A stretch of 59,832 nucleotides of DNA. Origin: Bacteroidetes bacterium GWF2_38_335. Lineage in GTDB: Bacteria; Bacteroidota; Bacteroidia; Bacteroidales; GWF2-38-335. This document shows, piece by piece, positions 46,327 to 54,711 of this stretch. A program made the translations under genes and the position numbers. Every line of letters begins with the position of its first letter. Within the stretch, counting starts at the first letter, position 1. Location: positions 1 through 59,832 of the forward strand of contig MEOH01000025.1 in assembly GCA_001769535.1 (NCBI GenBank), given 5' to 3'. The notes under the pieces were generated by a model. That model was not told where the DNA came from. It saw nothing but the letters and a program-made list of their open reading frames with translations, and searched no databases.

Positions 46327-46334
46327 TACCTTTG
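46327..46334 (+). promoter_or_regulatory. TAnnTTTG promoter box of folB
   Basis: TACCTTTG lies 20 bp before the folB ATG, just after the tail of repeat copy D. The preceding bases, CAACTTTTTCCC, are nearly the same as at the DUF4831 promoter. Confidence 0.6.
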
Positions 46335-46354
46335 CCCATGTTAATTATCAAACT

Positions 46355-46705
46355 ATGGGACTGATTCAGATTGAAAACATGGAATTTTATGCCTATCACG
46401 GGCATTTTAAAGAGGAAAAAATTGTAGGTAATAAATTCATCCTTGACATCACTTTGGAAACAAATACTATTCCGGCCGAAAAATCTGACCAGCTTGAGGA
46501 TGCTCTTGATTATTCAAAAGTCTATAAAATTATCAAAGAGCAAATGGAACACAAATCAAACTTGCTGGAGCATATTGCCTCGCGAATTCTGGACGCCCTC
46601 CATGCCCAATTTCCGGAAATCAAAAAATCAACACTCAAAGTTTCTAAAATTAATCCTCCAATGGGCGGGCAAATTGGAAAGGTAAGCGTTGTGATATCCC
46701 GTTGA
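46355..46705 (+). CDS. folB: Dihydroneopterin aldolase
   Basis: A 116-residue cytosolic enzyme of folate synthesis that cleaves dihydroneopterin. MEFYAYHGHFKEEKIVGNKF is the family N-terminal block with the conserved tyrosine and glutamate. LDYSKVYKIIKEQM and LLEHIASRILDAL supply the rest of the pocket, and KINPPMGGQIGKVSVVI the lysine motif near the end. The gene stands alone between the repeat pair and a 201-bp spacer that holds nothing recognised. Confidence 0.95.
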   Translation: MGLIQIENMEFYAYHGHFKEEKIVGNKFILDITLETNTIPAEKSDQLEDALDYSKVYKIIKEQMEHKSNLLEHIASRILDALHAQFPEIKKSTLKVSKINPPMGGQIGKVSVVISR

Positions 46706-46906
46706 TCAAACTTTTTACGTCATGCTTGACTTTTGCTTTTTTTGTTTATATATTTGATGCGCAATAAGCAATTATGATAGTCCGATTAATATATACCAGA
46801 ATGTACACCCGCAACGGCAAGGGCTTGTTTGAGTGTTGGATTTGTTAGCTGATTCCCCTCCTCACATTTATTGCTATTCTTCCATTTTATTTTTTAATTT
46901 TATCTC

Positions 46907-47701
46907 ATGCAGGGATTGATTTTTGACATAAAACGCTTCGCCGTACATGACGGTCCGGGTATACGACAAACAATTTTTTTTAAGGGTTGTCCGCTCGATT
47001 GCCGTTGGTGCCATAATCCCGAAAGCAAAAAATACTCCCCCGAATCTTTTTGCCTGAAAAGAAAATTTGGCAATCATATTTCAGAGGAAACAGAATCTGT
47101 GGGCCGTTGGATGAGTGCCGGGGATATCATTGATTCTGTTGAAAAAGACCGGGTGTTTTATGAGGAATCGGGCGGTGGTGTTACCTTTTCGGGAGGAGAG
47201 CCCCTGCTTCAGACTGACTTTTTATCTGAAGTTATTCAGCTTTCAAAAAAATCGGGATTCCATACTTCCGTGGATACATGCGGATATGCAAGCGAATCTG
47301 ATCTGAAAAAAATAATTCCTTTTACCGATTTGTTTTTGTTCGATGTGAAAATGACAAACAACAATAAACATAAGGAATACACTGGCGTTTCAAATGAATT
47401 GATTATTAAAAACCTGAAATTACTGGACGAAATAAAAATGAATGTGTTGGTTAGGTACCCCTTGATTCCGGGAGTGAATGATTTGGTTGAGGATATTGCC
47501 GGACTGGCTGCACTGGTGAGCTCGCTGAAAAATATTCGCACTGTTTGCATTCTTCCCTTCCACAGATTGTCTGAGGCGAAACATAAGAAGTTCGGATATA
47601 CCTATAGGATGGGCGGAACCATGGAACCTGAGAAATCTAAAATCGAGACTGTTTCTGAAATTTTAAAATCTTCCGGATTGACAGTTCGCACCGGAAGCTA
47701 A
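46907..47701 (+). CDS. Glycyl-radical enzyme activating protein (radical SAM)
   Basis: A 264-residue radical SAM enzyme that installs the glycyl radical on its partner. KGCPLDCRWCHNPES carries the CxxxCxxC cluster motif (cysteines 28, 32 and 35), and TFSGGEPLLQTDF the SAM-binding GGE motif. Unlike most activases of hydroxyproline or choline lyases, it lacks the inserted ferredoxin-like domain with eight cysteines; only C49 lies in that region. The compact form resembles the pyruvate-formate-lyase activase. It starts the six-gene unit and lies 11 bp before its presumed substrate, HypD. Confidence 0.92.
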   Translation: MQGLIFDIKRFAVHDGPGIRQTIFFKGCPLDCRWCHNPESKKYSPESFCLKRKFGNHISEETESVGRWMSAGDIIDSVEKDRVFYEESGGGVTFSGGEPLLQTDFLSEVIQLSKKSGFHTSVDTCGYASESDLKKIIPFTDLFLFDVKMTNNNKHKEYTGVSNELIIKNLKLLDEIKMNVLVRYPLIPGVNDLVEDIAGLAALVSSLKNIRTVCILPFHRLSEAKHKKFGYTYRMGGTMEPEKSKIETVSEILKSSGLTVRTGS

Positions 47702-47712
47702 AAATATTTGTT

Positions 47713-50064
47713 ATGAATAAAAGGATTCAAAAACTCAGGAATCAAAGCCTGAATGCTGTAAATAAAATATCACACGAAAGGGCTGTTCTTGTTACTGAAT
47801 TTTACAGGAGCATTGAAGGCAAAGATTTGCCCGTTCCAATTCAAAGGGCTCTGTGCTTTAAATATATTTTCGAGAACAAAAAACTTTGCATCAACTCAGG
47901 TGAACTCATCGTCGGCGAGCGTGGCCCGGCTCCAAAAGAAACCTCTACTTTTCCCGAAATCTGTCTGCATTCGGTCAGCGACCTCGATCTGATCGACATA
48001 CGCCCGAAAGTTTCTTTTAAGGTCAGTGATCAAACACGAAAAATATATGAAAAGGAAATAATCCCTTTCTGGACCGGGAAAACAAACCGCGAGAAGCTTT
48101 TTTCTTCCATGAGCCCTGAATGGCTTGATGCCTATGAAGCCGGAATATTTACCGAATTTCAGGAACAAAGGGCTCCCGGACATACTGTTCTGGGTGACGT
48201 AATTTACCGAAAGGGTATGCTGGACATTATTGATGATATTGATTCTGTGATGGCCGGAGCGGTTTCAGAAGATGAGAAAAATGAGCTCGAAGCAATGAAA
48301 ATCACTGCCCGCGCATTGATTTCCTTCGCAGAAAGATACGCCCGACTGCTCGATCAACTGGCTGAAAAAGAAAAAATCAAAAGGAGAAAATCCGAGCTTG
48401 AACAAATGGCTGAAATATGCCGCCACGTCCCGGCTCACGCTCCGCGTACATTTCATGAAGCTTTGCAATATTACTGGTTTGTTCATCTGGGAGTAATTAC
48501 CGAGTTAAACCCATGGGATTCATTTAACCCCGGACGCCTTGACAGAAATCTTTTTCCTTTTTATCACAACGAAATTAATTCAGGCACGCTTAACCGCCAA
48601 AAAGCTGAAGAATTGCTCCAGTGCTTTTGGATAAAATTCAATAACCAGCCCGCTCCACCCAAAATGGGCGTTACGGCAAAGGAAAGCAATACCTATACCG
48701 ATTTTGCGCTTATAAATTTAGGCGGACTTAATACCGACGGTTCTGATGCTGTGAATGAGCTGACCTATCTTTTACTGGATGTTATTGAAGAAATGCGCCT
48801 GCTTCAACCCAGTTCAATGATTCAGGTTAGCCATCTGAACCCGGATGCATTTATCCACAGGGCTTTGAAAATTATTAAAACCGGTTTTGGCCAACCATCC
48901 GTTTTTAATACGGATGCCATTATTAAAGAACTTACCTTGCAGGGAAAATCCCTCGCCGATGCCCGAAATGGTGGCTGCAGCGGATGTGTTGAGGTAGGGG
49001 CATTCGGAACAGAAAGCTACACACTCACAGGTTATTTCAACCTTCCGAAAATCATGGAAATTACCCTGAATGATGGATGTGATCCGCTAACCGGAAAATT
49101 TATCGGAGTCAGAACCGGCAATCCATGCGATTTCAAATCTTTTGAAGAGCTAATGAATGCTTTCAAAAAACAACTTTTTCATTTTGCAAATATTAAAATT
49201 GAAGGAAACAATAAAATTGAAAAATTGTTTGCCTGTAATTTGCCTGTTCCATTTCTTTCTCTGCTGACTGATGATTGCATAAATAATAAAAAGGACTATA
49301 ATGCAGGTGGAGCAAGGTACAACACTTCTTATATTCAGGGCGTTGGACTGGGAAGCCTGACGGATATTCTGACCACTTTAAAATTTCATGTTTATGATGA
49401 GAAAACAATGGGAATGGGTGAAATATTGGGCGCTGTAAAGGATAATTTCCAAAATTTTGAAGCGATGCGCTACATCCTTTCCGAAAAAACACCTAAATAT
49501 GGAAACGACGATGACTATGCCGATGATCAGGCAAAACTGATTTTTGAAATTTTCAATGATGCTGTTAATGCCCGACCAACTTATAAAGGAGGAAAATTCA
49601 GGATCAATTTCCTTCCAACCACCTGCCATGTTTATTTTGGCAGCAAAACCGGGGCTACACCGGATGGCCGATTGGCCGGAGTGCCTCTTTCCGAGGGCAT
49701 TTCACCCGTGCAGGGTGCCGACCGAAATGGTCCTACCGCCGTACTCAAATCTGCTTCAAAAATTGACCACATCCGCACCGGGGGTACATTGCTCAATCAG
49801 AAATTTTCACCTTCGTTTTTCAGGGATGAAGAAAGTATCCAAAAAATCGGTTATCTGATCAGAAGCTATTTCAGGATGGATGGCCACCATATTCAGTTTA
49901 ACGTGGTAAATGCCGAAACCCTGCGCAAAGCAAAAATACATCCTGAAAATTACCGTGACCTGATTGTAAGAGTTGCCGGTTATAGTGACTACTTTAACGA
50001 TTTGGGCGAGGAATTGCAAGACGAAATAATCAGAAGAACCGAACATGAAAGTGCCGGATTTTAG
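47713..50064 (+). CDS. hypD: Glycyl-radical trans-4-hydroxy-L-proline dehydratase
   Basis: A 783-residue glycyl-radical enzyme. The thiyl cysteine and base are C425 and E427 in CSGCVEVGAFG, and the radical glycine is G756 in IVRVAGYSDYF. Against the characterised Clostridioides difficile HypD (C434, E436, G765, recalled from the literature) all three fall at a constant offset of nine. So do the substrate-pocket residues I remember: S325, D330, F331, Y441 and T636. This supports dehydration of trans-4-hydroxyproline to pyrroline-5-carboxylate, which a proline-type reductase (not in this window) would turn into proline. The cysteine at the first position of CSGC, where relatives have T, is unusual. 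The enzyme is oxygen-sensitive, implying anaerobic life. Other lyases of the class are less likely. Confidence 0.85.
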   Translation: MNKRIQKLRNQSLNAVNKISHERAVLVTEFYRSIEGKDLPVPIQRALCFKYIFENKKLCINSGELIVGERGPAPKETSTFPEICLHSVSDLDLIDIRPKVSFKVSDQTRKIYEKEIIPFWTGKTNREKLFSSMSPEWLDAYEAGIFTEFQEQRAPGHTVLGDVIYRKGMLDIIDDIDSVMAGAVSEDEKNELEAMKITARALISFAERYARLLDQLAEKEKIKRRKSELEQMAEICRHVPAHAPRTFHEALQYYWFVHLGVITELNPWDSFNPGRLDRNLFPFYHNEINSGTLNRQKAEELLQCFWIKFNNQPAPPKMGVTAKESNTYTDFALINLGGLNTDGSDAVNELTYLLLDVIEEMRLLQPSSMIQVSHLNPDAFIHRALKIIKTGFGQPSVFNTDAIIKELTLQGKSLADARNGGCSGCVEVGAFGTESYTLTGYFNLPKIMEITLNDGCDPLTGKFIGVRTGNPCDFKSFEELMNAFKKQLFHFANIKIEGNNKIEKLFACNLPVPFLSLLTDDCINNKKDYNAGGARYNTSYIQGVGLGSLTDILTTLKFHVYDEKTMGMGEILGAVKDNFQNFEAMRYILSEKTPKYGNDDDYADDQAKLIFEIFNDAVNARPTYKGGKFRINFLPTTCHVYFGSKTGATPDGRLAGVPLSEGISPVQGADRNGPTAVLKSASKIDHIRTGGTLLNQKFSPSFFRDEESIQKIGYLIRSYFRMDGHHIQFNVVNAETLRKAKIHPENYRDLIVRVAGYSDYFNDLGEELQDEIIRRTEHESAGF

Positions 50065-50079
50065 TCCTGTATCATAATA

Positions 50080-52419
50080 ATGACAAATATGAAAAATACT
50101 AAAATGATCCATCCCGATTTTACCGCCAAGGAAGCTGTTCAGCTTGCTGAAAAATTCTTTGGAATTAAAGGTGCCGCAAAACCCCTTTCCAGCTATATTG
50201 ATCAAAACTTTCTGATTACTGCGGTGGATAAAAAAAAATATGTTCTCAAGATTTTTAATTCACTCGAAAACCCTGTTTTCATACAAAACCAGTCTGCCGC
50301 CACTTCAGTTCTGAAGAAAAAAACGGGATATTTATTTCCCGGGTTTGTATCTTCTGTCAATAATGAATCAATTGAAAAGGTCGAAAAAAACGGAGTGACA
50401 TTTGTTTCCTGCCTGCTGAATTTTGTAGACGGGAAATTTATCAGTGAAGTTAAAAATCCATCAGTTAATCTTGCTGCTCAAACCGGTTCTTTTCTCGGAA
50501 AAATGGATAAAGTGCTGGAAAATCTAAATCTGCCATCACAAAACTATGAATTGCGCTGGAATCCTGATAATTTCAGGAAAATATATGATCTGGCTCAAAG
50601 CATTGCAAATGAAAAAGATAAAAATACTGTATTGTATTTCCTTAACCTCTACCGTGATGAGGTTGTTCCTCAAATGCACAAACTAAGGCGGCAGCTCATT
50701 CACAATGATGCAAATGATTCGAATTTTCTGATCGACGAAAAAACAAATAAAATTACCGGATTAATTGATTTTGGTGACATGTCGCACACCTTCAGAATCA
50801 ACGAACTTGCTGTTGCTCTTGCTTATATGATGATGGGCAGGGAAAATCCTGTTGAGAATGTCTTGCCGGTAATCAGGGCTTATAATGGTGTAAACAAACT
50901 TGAGGAAATTGAACTGGGTTTTCTTTATCATTTTATCGTTTTACGTCTGTGTACCTCGGTTTCAATTTCGGCTGCTGATAAAATGAAAAATCCGCTGAAC
51001 GCTCACATTACGGTTTCCGAGAAAAGCGCATGGGAATTATTGAGAAAATTTATTGTCATTGATCCCTTTTATGCAAAAAATAAATTCAGATCTGCCTGCG
51101 GACTTAAACCTCTTACACCCGATGGAAAACCAATATCGGAATTGTTGTCCGCACGCCATGAGCACCTTGGAAAAGCACTGTCGCTTTCTTATAATAAACC
51201 ATTGAAGATAACCCGCGGACTTTTTCAGTATTTATTTGACGAAAAAGGGAACCCTTATCTTGACACAGTAAACAATGTGTGCCATGTGGGGCATTGCCAC
51301 CCCGTGGTGGTTGAATCAGCAAAAAGTCAAATCGCCATGCTCAATACCAACACAAGGTATCTGCATGATAACATTGTCGAATACGCCGAAAAACTTACTG
51401 CTACTTTGCCCGGAAAACTGAAAGTTTGTTATTTTGTTTGCTCGGGAAGTGAGGCCAACGAATTGGCATTGAGAATGGCAAAGGCTCATACCGGTTCAGA
51501 TGATTTTATCGTAATCGACCATGCCTATCATGGAAATACCAATTCGGTTATAAACATCAGTCCGTATAAATTCAATGGCCCCGGCGGAAAAGGTTGTCCT
51601 GTTAATACTCATATTGTCCCAATCCCTGATTTATACAGGGGAATTTTCAGGGAGGACGACCCGTTTGCTCCGAAAAAATATGCTTGTGAAGTAAATAAGA
51701 TACTCGACGGACTTAAAAAAATGAATCGGAAACCTGCCGCGTTCATTGCAGAATCTGTTTCGGGTGTAGCCGGTCAGATTGTATGGCCCGAAGGATATCT
51801 GCAGGATGTTTATAAAATGGTCAGGAAAGCAGGCGCTGTTTGCATTGCAGATGAGGTTCAGACAGGGTTCGGAAGAATAGGAACACACATGTGGGCATTC
51901 CAGGCTCAGGGTGTTATTCCCGATATTGTTGTTATGGGAAAACCCATTGGAAACGGACATCCTCTGGCTGCTGTGGTTACTACAGCTGAAATTGCCCGCT
52001 CATTTGAAAACGGAATGGAATATTTTAACACCTTTGGAGGTAACCCGGTTTCATGCGCCATTGGAAACGCTGTTTTAGATGTGATTAAAAAAGAAAAACT
52101 CATGGAAAATGCACACGAAACGGGTATGTTTTTTAAATCGGAACTGGTTAAACTTCAGAAAAAGTATGAACTTATCGGAATTGTAAGGGGTGAAGGACTG
52201 TTTTTGGGATTTGAAATGGTACAAGACAGAATAAGCCGGATTCCGGCTGTAAAAGAAACTTCCCTGATAGCCGAAGGAATGAAAAAGCATGGAATACTTG
52301 CCTCTGTTGACGGGCCATTCCATAATATCATCAAAATAAAACCGCCCATTTGTTTTAACAGGGAAAATGTCAAATATTATATCAATTCATTAAAAAATAT
52401 ATTGGATGTGATATCCTGA
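50080..52419 (+). CDS. Fused hydroxylysine-kinase-like and phospholyase-like protein
   Basis: A 779-residue fusion. Residues 15-340 are an aminoglycoside-phosphotransferase-type kinase with the catalytic loop IHNDANDSN (D210, N215) and DFG-like IDFGD (D230). Residues 355-779 are a class-III PLP enzyme of the AGXT2L group (ethanolamine-phosphate and 5-phosphohydroxylysine phospholyases): [45 protein letters not shown], and K621 in [10 protein letters not shown] for PLP. The kinase half resembles hydroxylysine kinase (HYKK), so the pair matches the vertebrate route hydroxylysine to 5-phosphohydroxylysine to aminoadipate semialdehyde. Ethanolamine-type substrates remain possible. It lies directly after the hydroxyproline enzyme gene, which supports a collagen-amino-acid role. 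Confidence 0.85.
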   Translation: MTNMKNTKMIHPDFTAKEAVQLAEKFFGIKGAAKPLSSYIDQNFLITAVDKKKYVLKIFNSLENPVFIQNQSAATSVLKKKTGYLFPGFVSSVNNESIEKVEKNGVTFVSCLLNFVDGKFISEVKNPSVNLAAQTGSFLGKMDKVLENLNLPSQNYELRWNPDNFRKIYDLAQSIANEKDKNTVLYFLNLYRDEVVPQMHKLRRQLIHNDANDSNFLIDEKTNKITGLIDFGDMSHTFRINELAVALAYMMMGRENPVENVLPVIRAYNGVNKLEEIELGFLYHFIVLRLCTSVSISAADKMKNPLNAHITVSEKSAWELLRKFIVIDPFYAKNKFRSACGLKPLTPDGKPISELLSARHEHLGKALSLSYNKPLKITRGLFQYLFDEKGNPYLDTVNNVCHVGHCHPVVVESAKSQIAMLNTNTRYLHDNIVEYAEKLTATLPGKLKVCYFVCSGSEANELALRMAKAHTGSDDFIVIDHAYHGNTNSVINISPYKFNGPGGKGCPVNTHIVPIPDLYRGIFREDDPFAPKKYACEVNKILDGLKKMNRKPAAFIAESVSGVAGQIVWPEGYLQDVYKMVRKAGAVCIADEVQTGFGRIGTHMWAFQAQGVIPDIVVMGKPIGNGHPLAAVVTTAEIARSFENGMEYFNTFGGNPVSCAIGNAVLDVIKKEKLMENAHETGMFFKSELVKLQKKYELIGIVRGEGLFLGFEMVQDRISRIPAVKETSLIAEGMKKHGILASVDGPFHNIIKIKPPICFNRENVKYYINSLKNILDVIS

Positions 52420-52468
52420 GCAAGTTGTTTTATTACATAAAAATAAATACTTTTAAAGAAAAAAAAGC

Positions 52469-53848
52469 ATGTATAAATATTCAAAATTCCTGATACCAAT
52501 TGTTTTATTCATCTTTTGGTCTTGCAGCAGCGGTGAGAATAAAACCGTCGAGACTGTTGAAAAAGATACCCTGGTTGTTGAAATTCCTGATAGCCTTTCA
52601 ATTACAGAAAAGCTCAAAATGCTTCCGGGAGTTGAACTAACCGAAATTACCTGTGACTCTGATCGTTTTATTGCCGGTTACAAATTACTTTTTTCTCAGC
52701 CGTTAGATTACAACAACCCGGAAAAAGGAATCTTTAAACAAAAAGTATATCTCAGTCACAAATCCGAAAAAGATCTGATGGTCATGTACCTCGATGGATA
52801 TAGTGTAAATACAAATGGATATATTAGTGAACTGGCCGATATTTTAAAATCAAACCACATGCACGTTGAGCACAGGTTTTTTGGTGAATCATCACCCGAT
52901 TCAATCGACTGGAGTTTGCTCAATATCCGGAATGCTGCTGCAGATCATCACAGAATCGTCAGACTTCTTAAAAACATTTATAAAAGCAAGTGGATAAGTA
53001 CCGGTATAAGCAAAGGTGGTCAAACAACCATGTATCACAAACGTTTTTATCCTCAGGATGTTGACGTGGCTGTGCCCATTGTTGCTCCCCTCAATCTGGC
53101 TATGGAAGACAAGCGAATATATGATTTTCTTGATAATGTTGGCACCGAAGAATGCAGGAAAAAAGTCAGGGAAATGCAAACCGAAATCTTCAAAAACTAT
53201 GATAAAGCGTTAGAGCTTTTCAAAAAGAAATCAATGGATTATCATTATTCCTATCCAATGGGTTATGAAAGGGCTTTTGAACTTTCTGTTTTTGAGTTTG
53301 AATTTGCTTTCTGGCAATGGGGCGGTGATTGTGAAGACATTCCGTTAAAGGGAAAAAGTCTGGAAGACAAGATAAACTATGTTTTCATGACCGATGCCCC
53401 GGGCTTCTTTACAAAAACCACGGCAAAGGATTTATTCCCGTTTTTCTGGCAGGCATATACCGAAGTCGGAATGTATGGCTATCGCGTGGAGCCCTTTAAG
53501 GATTATCTCAGAGAATATAAAAGCGAAGTGTGCAACAGCGAAACATTTATTCCTGCAAAATTTAAAGCAAAATTCGACCCCTCTGTCATGAAGGATATCG
53601 ACAGCTGGCTTAAAAAGAGCGGCAACAACATGATTTATGTTTATGGCGAATTTGACGCATGGTCATCAACTGCTTTTGAGCCCGGAAAATCTACCAATGC
53701 CCTTAAGATTGTTAAAAAAGGCGGCTCACATACCACGCGTATCGGCAATTTGCCTTACGAGCAAAAGAAGCAGGTCTATGATTCCCTTGGAAACTGGCTT
53801 GGAATAAAACTTGAATTGGAAAATGATTCATTGCAGACAATAAAATGA
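52469..53848 (+). CDS. S37-family prolyl tripeptidyl aminopeptidase-like lipoprotein
   Basis: A 459-residue lipoprotein (lipobox FWSC, cysteine 19), so it likely sits in the periplasm or on the outer membrane. It matches peptidase family S37 (PS-10), serine peptidases that release tripeptides ending in proline. The nucleophile is S181 in TGISKGGQTT, with further signatures YLDGYSVNT, EHRFFGESSPDSIDW, FWQWGGDCEDIP and a C-terminal Asp/His pair in YGEFDAWSS and GGSHTTRIG. Collagen repeats (Gly-Pro-Hyp) are natural substrates for such activity. The gene follows the kinase fusion by 49 bp and overlaps the next by 4 bp. Confidence 0.88.
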   Translation: MYKYSKFLIPIVLFIFWSCSSGENKTVETVEKDTLVVEIPDSLSITEKLKMLPGVELTEITCDSDRFIAGYKLLFSQPLDYNNPEKGIFKQKVYLSHKSEKDLMVMYLDGYSVNTNGYISELADILKSNHMHVEHRFFGESSPDSIDWSLLNIRNAAADHHRIVRLLKNIYKSKWISTGISKGGQTTMYHKRFYPQDVDVAVPIVAPLNLAMEDKRIYDFLDNVGTEECRKKVREMQTEIFKNYDKALELFKKKSMDYHYSYPMGYERAFELSVFEFEFAFWQWGGDCEDIPLKGKSLEDKINYVFMTDAPGFFTKTTAKDLFPFFWQAYTEVGMYGYRVEPFKDYLREYKSEVCNSETFIPAKFKAKFDPSVMKDIDSWLKKSGNNMIYVYGEFDAWSSTAFEPGKSTNALKIVKKGGSHTTRIGNLPYEQKKQVYDSLGNWLGIKLELENDSLQTIK

Positions 53849-54711
53849 GAACATTTATAAAATTTCTGACCTTAATTTTTCTTTCAATTCATGTGTCGGC
53901 TCAGGATCATGAAACTGAAATACTGAAAGCTGTTAACAGTGTTTTTGAAGGAATGCGAAACCAGGACAGCAGTTTGGTAAGATCCGTCTTTAAAAGTGAT
54001 GCCATTCTTTTTTCAATTGATGAAAAAGATGGAAAAACCGATGCCGTTGAATCTTCCCTTGATGATTTTCTGAAAGCTATTGGCAGTAAGCATCTGAAAG
54101 TTTGGGATGAGCGTCTGTTTTACACTGATGTGAAAATTGAAGGAAATTTTGCAATGGTTTGGGCTGATTATATTTTTTATTACGGCAGCGAACTGTATCA
54201 TTGCGGAGTTGATCTCTTTCAATTGGTTAATGATAAAGGGAAATGGAAAATTACCCAGATAACTGATACCCGAAGCAAAGAAAATTGCGGATCAAAAATC
54301 ACAAATGAAGATTCTGTAAAAAAAGAATTAAACACTTTTATGGATGAATGGCACAAAAATGCCGCTGAGGCTGATACAGCCTATTTTGAAAAAATTTCAC
54401 CCAAAGGCATTTACATTGGCACAGATATCACAGAATTATGGGTTAGGGATGAGTTTTTTACCTGGGCACGAAAGTTTTTTGAGAGAAAATCTGCATGGGA
54501 TTTTAAGGCAAAAAACAGAAATATCTACCTGAGCTCAGATCCCGGCTTTGCCTGGTTTGATGAGGTGCTTGATACCTGGATGGGCGACTGCCGCGCTTCG
54601 GGTGTATTGAAAAAATATAACGGCGTATGGAAAATTGAACATTACCAGCTTTCCATGGCTGTTCCAAATGAAAAAACACAGGAAGTAATCAAAATAATTA
54701 ACAATAAATGA
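53845..54711 (+). CDS. Exported protein with two NTF2-like (SnoaL/DUF4440) domains
   Basis: A 288-residue exported protein (signal 1-19). Two similar halves of about 125 residues each (22-150 and 155-285) show the NTF2-like cone pattern: ILKAVNSVFEGMRNQDSSLV in the first and LNTFMDEWHKNAAEADTAYF in the second. They include a hydrophobic pocket but no clear catalytic set. The gene overlaps both neighbours by 4 bp (ATGA at each junction), so it is tightly coupled to the S37 peptidase and the glucosidase. Its role is unknown; substrate binding is only a guess. Confidence 0.82.
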   Translation: MRTFIKFLTLIFLSIHVSAQDHETEILKAVNSVFEGMRNQDSSLVRSVFKSDAILFSIDEKDGKTDAVESSLDDFLKAIGSKHLKVWDERLFYTDVKIEGNFAMVWADYIFYYGSELYHCGVDLFQLVNDKGKWKITQITDTRSKENCGSKITNEDSVKKELNTFMDEWHKNAAEADTAYFEKISPKGIYIGTDITELWVRDEFFTWARKFFERKSAWDFKAKNRNIYLSSDPGFAWFDEVLDTWMGDCRASGVLKKYNGVWKIEHYQLSMAVPNEKTQEVIKIINNK

